Source: an uncultured Lachnospiraceae bacterium | GTDB taxonomy: Bacteria > Bacillota > Clostridia > Lachnospirales > Lachnospiraceae | Direction: 5' to 3' | DNA length: 6,659 nucleotides | Assembly: GCA_902783395.1 (NCBI GenBank) | Contig: CACZRA010000004.1 | Location: 1 to 6,659 of the forward strand | Part shown: piece after piece, positions 1-5,699 of the stretch | Numbering within the stretch: position 1 is the first letter of the stretch | Layout: each line of letters begins with the position of its first letter | Made by a program: the position numbers and the translations under genes | The notes under the pieces: model-generated | Database searches by the model: none | Told to the model about the DNA's origin: nothing | Seen by the model: the letters and a program-made list of their open reading frames with translations, nothing else

Positions 1-2080
1 AGCTCTCGCTGTTAAAGAGTCCCGTAAGTGAATCGTAATCCGCCCTGAATTCAAGCTCCTGCTTTATCTCCATCTCGGTGTTGACGTCCTGTATACAGCC
101 GGTGATCCTGGCAAGTGAATTGCCGATCCCCTGCAGCGTCTGTACGGTGATGGTAAACCAAAGGGCAACATTGTATTTGTTGATAAGTCTTATCGTGATC
201 TCATGGGTGTCGCTTCCCATCTTCACTCGATGAAGGAAGTTTTCATATTTCTCCCTGTCATCACTGTGGGGTGACAGACCCTCGAGAAGTGTCCATTCGC
301 CGGTAAGCATCCCTTCCGACACATCAAACATATTCTCGAAGGTAGTGCTGAGATAATAATCCCTCTCTGCGGCATCATATTCAAAAACATAGATCCCGGT
401 AAGCTCGTTTACATGCTCCGATCTTTCAAAATTCTTGGCAAGCTCATTTCTTGCCTGGGAATCAGTCTTTATCTCCCTGAAGCGTCTGCTCGTGACGTAA
501 TCCTGCACTATGTCATGAGAAAGATCGTTTATGTCACGTGCTACAAGGAACACCTTGCCCTCTTCAAATATCGCACTGAAAGAGTACCAATGATACGTAC
601 CGTCCTGATACAGGAAACGCACCTTGCTGTCAACGGATTCACGCCCTATCCTCGAGGAATCCCTGAGCCTTGCGGGGCTTGAGGCATACATGAAGTCCTC
701 TACATCGTCAGGATAGACGACATGATTCATATAGTAATCGCGAAGACTTTCAAAATCCTCTACCCTCTTTTCCACCATTGAAAGGATATTCTCTTCCCTT
801 ATCCTGGTGCAGACAAGATTATTGAGGTCCACCTCCCAGATGATGTCCTGGATCTTCTGCATGGCGGTGTTATAATGCTTTGTGCTTTCCTTCAGGGCCT
901 CAAGCTGTGCTCCGATGTCCTCTTTTGTATCTGCTATGATGTATACTTTTATATTGTTACGCATACGAAGTCTTGTTGTCCTCGTATGTATCACACGTCT
1001 GAGCCCCGGCGAGTAGACATCCGCATCGACGGAAGATATATCCCTGTCAAATTTTCTTAACGGACAGTCCTGACACTGCTCGCTCTCACCCTTTATCAGC
1101 TTATAGCAATATCCGAGACTTTCCCCCGGTATCCTTTCGTTCAGCGCATCATTCTTGTAGATCAGATGCAGCCTTTCATCCACGGCGTAAGCCCAGGTCT
1201 TTATCGGATCGAGGATATTCTTGACCAGCTCTATATCATGAAGAGATACGTTCTTTCCTACAAACTGCTCCGCATCCTTCACCTTATCCGAAAACAGTGC
1301 ATAGGTATTCTTCTTTTTTTCCTCAGAAGCCGTCAGAGCGACAACAGCCTTGTCATACAGCTCGGCTATATTCATTTTCCCGTCGTGATTAACGGTGGAA
1401 ATGCCTATGGAGACTACTTCTTTCAGGTTTTCACTGAATGCTCCCCAGGATATCCTGAGTGAAGAGATGATCGACATTGCCCTGTCGCAAAGGATCATAT
1501 CATCCTTTACTCCGAGAAGATAAGCTATTATCACTCCGTCCCCTGCGGGAGCAACGACATCCGATGCCCTCAGTACACCCTTTACCACACCGAGCGCATC
1601 TTCAAATGCCTTTTCCGCATGCTCCGTTCCCTGCATATCGGTAAGAGCCCTGTAATCGGAAAGCTTGATAAGGAAGAGGTTCGGAGTGTCATAGATCGGA
1701 ATCTCATAAAGGAATAATCTCAGACTGTTGAAAAAAGTCAGTCTTTCATCATTACTCTCTTTTGCATTCTCGGTGGATATCTCCTCTATGGCTCCGGTGA
1801 CAGCGCCGTCACCGCTTTTTTCGGAGACACTCACCTGAAACCAGGTAAAATTGCCTTTTTTATCAAGTATCCTAAGATAAGTGAAGTTTCTGTGTGAAAA
1901 ATCAAAATTCGAAGTAAAGAAAGCGATCGCTCTTTCGCAATCCTCGGTATGTACTTTTGCTCCTATCTCTATGTTTCCCACAAAGGGGGAGATAATGGTA
2001 TCACTCGGAAGAACATTAGTTACGGCAGGATCCAGCACCATCCTGTCTTCATCCTGATAGTATTTAAAGCCAACCCTCAT
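1..2080 (-). CDS. Multidomain PAS/GGDEF signalling protein, C-terminus beyond the window
   Basis: The reading frame is open from an ATG at 2080 to the left edge, giving 693 residues with no stop. The start is supported by AAAGGAG at 2086-2092, five bases upstream. Visible domains: a PAS-like segment at about residues 30-103 (with 'DKKGNFTWFQVSVS'); a GGDEF-fold domain at about 112-265 whose signature is AGDGV (179-183), with the later 'VSIGIS' (223-228) and 'LYDKAVVAL' (241-249) motifs kept; a PAS-like segment at about 285-385 with Cys325, Cys336 and Cys339; two more PAS-like segments at about 405-520 and 550-668; and the opening of a second GGDEF domain, 'DYDSLTGLFN' (681-690). The family makes or senses cyclic di-GMP. 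The first GGDEF domain is probably inactive as a synthase. Whether the C-terminal one is active, or is followed by EAL, cannot be seen. No signal peptide or membrane segment is evident, so it is probably a cytoplasmic sensor. Confidence 0.88.
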   Translation of the reverse strand, partial: MRVGFKYYQDEDRMVLDPAVTNVLPSDTIISPFVGNIEIGAKVHTEDCERAIAFFTSNFDFSHRNFTYLRILDKKGNFTWFQVSVSEKSGDGAVTGAIEEISTENAKESNDERLTFFNSLRLFLYEIPIYDTPNLFLIKLSDYRALTDMQGTEHAEKAFEDALGVVKGVLRASDVVAPAGDGVIIAYLLGVKDDMILCDRAMSIISSLRISWGAFSENLKEVVSIGISTVNHDGKMNIAELYDKAVVALTASEEKKKNTYALFSDKVKDAEQFVGKNVSLHDIELVKNILDPIKTWAYAVDERLHLIYKNDALNERIPGESLGYCYKLIKGESEQCQDCPLRKFDRDISSVDADVYSPGLRRVIHTRTTRLRMRNNIKVYIIADTKEDIGAQLEALKESTKHYNTAMQKIQDIIWEVDLNNLVCTRIREENILSMVEKRVEDFESLRDYYMNHVVYPDDVEDFMYASSPARLRDSSRIGRESVDSKVRFLYQDGTYHWYSFSAIFEEGKVFLVARDINDLSHDIVQDYVTSRRFREIKTDSQARNELAKNFERSEHVNELTGIYVFEYDAAERDYYLSTTFENMFDVSEGMLTGEWTLLEGLSPHSDDREKYENFLHRVKMGSDTHEITIRLINKYNVALWFTITVQTLQGIGNSLARITGCIQDVNTEMEIKQELEFRADYDSLTGLFNSES

Positions 2081-2115
2081 AAGATCTCCTTTATAGGCAT
2101 AAAAAGCTCTATAAT

Positions 2116-2144
2116 ATTGTATGCTATTATTATTCAAGGGTCAA
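2116..2144 (-). promoter_or_regulatory. Sigma-A promoter of the PAS/GGDEF gene
   Basis: On the minus strand, a -35 box TTGACC (2139-2144) and a -10 box TACAAT (2116-2121) are separated by exactly 17 bases. Transcription should begin near 2109, giving a leader of about 29 nt that contains the AAAGGAG ribosome binding site before the ATG at 2080. The promoter sits just after the hemW stop codon, with no terminator between them. The gene can therefore be expressed independently of lepA-hemW, although read-through from upstream remains possible. Confidence 0.8.
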
Positions 2145-2156
2145 GGAGATTAAGAA

Positions 2157-3347
2157 CTAATATAGCAGATATTCGCTCATAACGACATTGGACAGGTCGA
2201 GGCCGGTATCGGTAAGGAAAAATCTCCTCTCCTCATCCTCGCCTGAAAAGGCCGCCAGCTTTCTGTCTACATGATGTCTCATGACTTTTCCGTACACCTC
2301 GTTTATATCTGTATCAAAGCTCTCCCTGAAATCAGCACACCTTATCCCGTCTGTCTTTCTGAGTCCGAGAAACATGAATTCCGCCATCGCATCCTCCGGC
2401 CTTAATACAAGGTCCTCCTGCTTTATCCTTCCGGGATCCGACGCATATTCATTCAGATCTTTGGTGTTTGTAAACCTGTGATCACCTATAAGGGAGGCTG
2501 CGGATACTCCGAAGCCGATATAATCCCCTCTGTCCCAATAGCGGAGATTATGTCTGCATCTGTAGTCCTTTTCTTCTTTATTCCCCTCATTTCCGGGTTC
2601 CAGTGAATAATTGGATATCTCATACCGTCTGTACCCGTTTTGAGTAAGATATGTCTGGGCAAGCTTATATATATAATAGGACTCATCCTCCGTGGGAAGA
2701 GGCAGCAGACCGTAACGAAGCTTATCATAAAACGGCGTGTTTTCTTCGATGATAAGTGAATATGCGGAGATATGCTGGGGTCTCAGCTTAATGACCTCAT
2801 CAAGTGTTTTTATAAGAGATTCCTGCGTCTGATACGGAATGGACGTCATGACATCAACACTGATGTTTTCTATCCCGCCCCAATAGAGCCTGTCGAAGTT
2901 CTTCTTAAAATCTTCAAACGTGTGTATCCTGCCGAGAGCCTTGAGTTCATCTTCTACGGCGGACTGCAGACCGAGGCTTACACGGTTTATACCCGCGGCT
3001 ACATAATCCTTGATCTTTAATTCGGTAAGAGTCCCGGGATTTGCCTCGATGGTCACTTCAGTGTCTTCATCTATATCGATATGGGATGATATGCGGTCTA
3101 TTATCCTTCCTATACATGAAGAAGGTATGCTGCTGGGAGTGCCTCCGCCTATATATATGGATGAAAGCTTTCTGTCCTCAAGCAGCCCCGCAGAGGCTTT
3201 TATCTCATCAAGCAGGGCCGCCGTATAAAAGAATACCGTATCCTCCGAAGGCGGAACCTGTGAATTGAAATCACAATAAAAGCATTTTCTTACACAGAAC
3301 GGAATATGAACATAGATGCCGATGTCCTTCTTATCTTTATTCGTCAT
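2157..3347 (-). CDS. hemW: Radical SAM heme chaperone HemW (HemN-like)
   Basis: The 396-residue product has the family's usual length. The [4Fe-4S]/SAM cluster motif is Cys18-x3-Cys22-x2-Cys25. The residue two after the last Cys is Phe27, where true coproporphyrinogen oxidase HemN has a further Cys; this points to HemW, a cytoplasmic chaperone that inserts heme into respiratory proteins. Other family motifs are 'YIGGGTPSS' (65-73), 'EANPGTL' (101-107), 'RVSLGLQS' (122-129), the 'YEISNY' and 'RHNLRYW' blocks, and a HemW C-terminal helical domain. The usual PGQT is PYQT (171-174). The start is ATG 3347; a TTG one codon upstream (3350) would also be in frame. The gene overlaps the end of lepA by 11 bp and has no strong ribosome binding site, so translation is probably coupled to lepA. 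It is often annotated as an oxygen-independent coproporphyrinogen III oxidase, a less likely function. Confidence 0.93.
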   Translation of the reverse strand: MTNKDKKDIGIYVHIPFCVRKCFYCDFNSQVPPSEDTVFFYTAALLDEIKASAGLLEDRKLSSIYIGGGTPSSIPSSCIGRIIDRISSHIDIDEDTEVTIEANPGTLTELKIKDYVAAGINRVSLGLQSAVEDELKALGRIHTFEDFKKNFDRLYWGGIENISVDVMTSIPYQTQESLIKTLDEVIKLRPQHISAYSLIIEENTPFYDKLRYGLLPLPTEDESYYIYKLAQTYLTQNGYRRYEISNYSLEPGNEGNKEEKDYRCRHNLRYWDRGDYIGFGVSAASLIGDHRFTNTKDLNEYASDPGRIKQEDLVLRPEDAMAEFMFLGLRKTDGIRCADFRESFDTDINEVYGKVMRHHVDRKLAAFSGEDEERRFFLTDTGLDLSNVVMSEYLLY

Positions 3348-5148
3348 CAAGCTTCAATACTGAAAGGAAGGCCTCCTTCGGAACCTCAACAGATCCGATC
3401 TGTCTCATCTTTTTCTTTCCTTCCTTCTGCTTTTCAAGCAGTTTTTTCTTTCTGGTGATATCTCCGCCGTAACACTTCGCAAGCACATCCTTGCGAACAG
3501 CCTTAACGGTCTCTCTCGCTATTATCTTGCCTCCGACCGCAGCCTGGATCGGTATCTCAAAAAGATGTCTCGGTATCTCACCTTTGAGCTTCTCACACAT
3601 TTTTGAGCCTCTCGCATACGCCGAGTCCTTAAACACGATAAATGAGAGAGCATCCACATACTCTTTATTGATCAGGATATCAAGCTTTACCAGCTCGGAT
3701 CTTACATATCCCTTCATCTCATAATCAAAGCTCGCGTACCCCCGGGAACGTGATTTCAGCGCATCAAAGAAATCATAGATGATCTCATTCAAAGGAAGAT
3801 CATACTTCAGCAGCACCCTTGTCTCCTCGATATATTCCATACCGGTCTGGATACCGCGTCTTTCCTGGCATAAGCCTATTATGGCTCCGAGATATTCGGT
3901 AGACACCATGATCTCAGCCGATACGATCGGCTCTTCCATATAATCTATCTCCGAAGGCTCGGGAAGATTGGAGGGATTGGTAAGCTCGATCATCCCGCCG
4001 TCTGTCTTATATACCCTGTATACGACTCCCGGAGCGGTGGTCACAAGATCAAGATCATATTCTCTCTCAAGCCTTTCGGCTATGATATCCAGATGAAGGA
4101 GACCTAAGAAACCGCATCTGAAACCGAAGCCCAGTGCAAGAGAGGTTTCGGGCTCGAAGGTCAGTGAAGCGTCATTAAGCTGCAGCTTTTCGAGCGCATC
4201 TCTCAGATTCGGGTAATCCCTTGTATCCGCAGGGTACACTCCGCAATAGACCATGGGATTGACCCTTTTATAGCCCGGAAGCGCTTCCTTACAGGGCTTC
4301 ACGGCACTTGTCACTGTATCTCCGACCCTGGCTTCCCTTACATCCTTTATTGACGCAGTGATATAACCGACCATTCCCGATGACAGTTCATCGCAGGGAA
4401 TAAATCTTCCCGCACCGAAGTATCCGACCTCGACGACCTCCTCTTCCATGCCGTTGGCCATAAAGCGGATCCTGTCTCCGGAACGGACGGTTCCGTCAAA
4501 GATCCTCATGAAGACTATGACTCCCTTATATGAATCATAAAGCGAATCAAAGATCAGACACTTAAGCGGCTGATCTGAAGAACCAACAGGAGCAGGGATC
4601 TTATGGACAATATTTTCCAGCACTTCCTCTATCCCTATGCCTGCCTTTGCGGAAATACGCGGAGCATCGAGCGCTTCAATGCCAATTACATCTTCTATTT
4701 CCTCGGCCACCCTGTCGGGATCGGCAGACGGCAGATCGATCTTATTCAGGACGGGAAAGACATCGAGATCATGATCCATAGCAAGATAAACGTTGGCAAG
4801 GGTCTGAGCTTCAACCCCCTGTGAAGCGTCGACAACAAGCACTGCACCGTCACAGGCTGCAAGTGACCTCGATACTTCGTAATTAAAATCCACATGCCCC
4901 GGGGTATCGATAAGATTAAAGATATACTCCTCACCGTTCTTTGCGGTATATACGGTACGAACGGCCTGGGATTTAATTGTTATGCCTCTTTCGCGCTCGA
5001 GATCCATATTGTCAAGGACCTGGTCCTGCATCTCTCTTTCAGTCAGAAGACCGGTCTTTTCCAGTATCCTGTCGGCCAGAGTTGACTTTCCGTGATCAAT
5101 ATGCGCAATTATGCAAAAATTTCTGATATGATCCTGCTTTATCTCCAT
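3337..5148 (-). CDS. lepA: Elongation factor 4 (LepA), ribosome back-translocating GTPase
   Basis: The 603-residue product is the usual length for LepA/EF4, a GTPase that binds ribosomes and affects translocation, initiation or subunit biogenesis. The GTPase motifs are complete: G1 'AHIDHGKST' (15-23), the switch I region 'ERERGITIK' (51-59), G3 'DTPGH' (81-85) with the catalytic-type His85, G4 'NKID' (135-138) and G5 'SAK' (166-168). EF-G-like domains II, III and V follow. The LepA-specific C-terminal domain is recognisable by 'YGGDITRKKKLLEKQKEGKK' and the closing 'GSVEVPKEAFLSVL'. There is no EF-G domain IV. The start at 5148 fits the family N-terminus ('MEIKQDHIRNFCIIAHIDHG') and has AGGGA at 5158-5162, nine bases upstream. 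hemW overlaps its 3' end, so the two form an operon. No convincing promoter was found between the rpsT terminator and lepA. Confidence 0.98.
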   Translation of the reverse strand: MEIKQDHIRNFCIIAHIDHGKSTLADRILEKTGLLTEREMQDQVLDNMDLERERGITIKSQAVRTVYTAKNGEEYIFNLIDTPGHVDFNYEVSRSLAACDGAVLVVDASQGVEAQTLANVYLAMDHDLDVFPVLNKIDLPSADPDRVAEEIEDVIGIEALDAPRISAKAGIGIEEVLENIVHKIPAPVGSSDQPLKCLIFDSLYDSYKGVIVFMRIFDGTVRSGDRIRFMANGMEEEVVEVGYFGAGRFIPCDELSSGMVGYITASIKDVREARVGDTVTSAVKPCKEALPGYKRVNPMVYCGVYPADTRDYPNLRDALEKLQLNDASLTFEPETSLALGFGFRCGFLGLLHLDIIAERLEREYDLDLVTTAPGVVYRVYKTDGGMIELTNPSNLPEPSEIDYMEEPIVSAEIMVSTEYLGAIIGLCQERRGIQTGMEYIEETRVLLKYDLPLNEIIYDFFDALKSRSRGYASFDYEMKGYVRSELVKLDILINKEYVDALSFIVFKDSAYARGSKMCEKLKGEIPRHLFEIPIQAAVGGKIIARETVKAVRKDVLAKCYGGDITRKKKLLEKQKEGKKKMRQIGSVEVPKEAFLSVLKLDDE

Positions 5149-5198
5149 ATGAATGATTCCCTGTGAGCTGCATATCTTCCTGCAAAATACGGACGTAT

Positions 5199-5227
5199 AA
5201 AACGACCGATGAAGATCACATCGGTCG
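5199..5227 (-). terminator. Rho-independent terminator after rpsT
   Basis: On the minus strand a perfect 9-bp stem (CGACCGATG pairing with CATCGGTCG, 5219-5227 with 5203-5211) encloses a 7-base loop and is followed by TTTT at 5202-5199, then ATACG. It begins 26 bases after the rpsT stop codon and ends about 50 bases before the lepA start. The T-tract is short, so termination may be partial, which would let some transcripts continue into lepA-hemW. Confidence 0.85.
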
Positions 5228-5253
5228 CCTGGTGAACAGATTGATTTAAATTA

Positions 5254-5517
5254 TCAAGCCATCTTATTAACGGCTTTTGTAAGATGTGATACCTTTCTTG
5301 AAATGTTATTCTTATGATATACACCCTTTGAGCCGGCGCTCTCGATAACTCCTATAGCGCTCTTGAGCTCTTCCTCTGCCTTTGCCTTATCCGAGGACTC
5401 AACTGCGGCATAAACCTTTTTCATAGCGGTCTTTACACTTGTACGAACCGATTTATTCCTTTCAGCCCTTTTCTCGCTGGTCCTGATCCTCTTCTTTGCC
5501 GATTTGATATTTGCCAT
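5254..5517 (-). CDS. rpsT: 30S ribosomal protein S20
   Basis: The 87-residue basic protein matches S20 throughout: an N-terminus 'MANIKSAKKRIRTSEKRAER', a lysine/arginine-rich first helix, then 'KGVYHKNNISRKVSHLTKAV' near the C-terminus. S20 binds 16S rRNA early in small-subunit assembly. The length is typical. The start is fixed by AGGAG at 5524-5528, six bases before the ATG. The gene has its own strong promoter and a terminator, so it is probably a monocistronic, highly expressed unit. lepA lies 105 bases downstream. In Bacillus subtilis gpr and spoIIP lie between these two genes; they are absent here. Confidence 0.97.
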   Translation of the reverse strand: MANIKSAKKRIRTSEKRAERNKSVRTSVKTAMKKVYAAVESSDKAKAEEELKSAIGVIESAGSKGVYHKNNISRKVSHLTKAVNKMA

Positions 5518-5642
5518 TTTTTTCTCCTGATCTGAAATATACTGTTCTTAATATCTATGATTAAGGATGACTGTTGACACGGCGGTCACCCGGTAAAACA
5601 CAGATTGCCGAGCCTTACTGTTTTGCACGCAGCAAGTCACAA
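5518..5642 (-). promoter_or_regulatory. Long 5' leader of rpsT, possible regulatory RNA
   Basis: From the predicted start site to the rpsT ATG there are about 125 nt without a convincing ORF. On the transcribed strand I see a possible composite hairpin at 5600-5572: TGTT and AACA ends, an inner CGG/CCG stem and a GTGA loop of GNRA type. I also see a 6-bp hairpin CTTAAT/ATTAAG with a 7-base loop at 5565-5547, about 20 bases upstream of the ribosome binding site. Ribosomal protein genes often carry autoregulatory leaders, and E. coli S20 is known to repress its own translation. I do not recognise this leader as a named RNA family, and its regulatory role is inference. Confidence 0.4.
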
Positions 5643-5648
5643 CTTGCT
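5631..5648. repeat. Perfect inverted repeat over the rpsT transcription start
   Basis: The 18-bp sequence AGCAAGTCACAACTTGCT consists of 7-bp arms (5631-5637 and 5642-5648) around a 4-base centre. It directly abuts the -10 box (5649-5654) and covers the predicted start site near 5642. Most of its upstream arm would not be transcribed, so it is better read as a DNA dyad, such as a repressor site, than as an RNA hairpin. Chance occurrence is possible, and no known regulator consensus was recognised. Confidence 0.45.
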
Positions 5649-5677
5649 ATTATAAAGACAGAGATATTGCTTGTCAA
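5649..5677 (-). promoter_or_regulatory. Perfect-consensus sigma-A promoter of rpsT
   Basis: On the minus strand TTGACA (5672-5677) and TATAAT (5649-5654) are separated by exactly 17 bases, matching the housekeeping consensus at all twelve positions. Transcription should begin near 5642. Such strength suits a ribosomal protein gene. It starts 22 bases after the stop codon of the upstream signalling gene, so rpsT does not depend on that gene's transcription. Confidence 0.92.
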
Positions 5678-5699
5678 CTTATTATTTTTGACCTGAGCC

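Noticed and set aside
413..682. Plus-strand open frame of 89 codons, and similar ones at 875-1060, 1166-1462 and 1949-2182
   Set aside because: They lie antisense to the PAS/GGDEF coding frame, which is continuous and domain-rich. They show no family resemblance and no convincing ribosome binding sites.
2281..3268. Open frames on both strands inside hemW (2281-2481, 2486-2728, 2772-3020, 3010-3228, 3041-3268)
   Set aside because: All are shadows of the hemW frame with low-complexity or nonsensical translations.
3491..5085. Open frames inside lepA (3491-3724, 4603-4824, 4746-4934, 4894-5085)
   Set aside because: They overlap the strongly conserved lepA frame in other phases and have no independent support.
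5241..5257. Weak palindrome TTGAT/ATCAA over the rpsT stop codon
   Set aside because: The arms are only 5 bp in AT-rich sequence, with no T-tract. The adjacent 9-bp stem is the better terminator.
5139..5324. 61-codon minus-strand frame between rpsT and lepA
   Set aside because: It overlaps the 3' end of rpsT out of frame, runs through the terminator hairpin and lacks a ribosome binding site.
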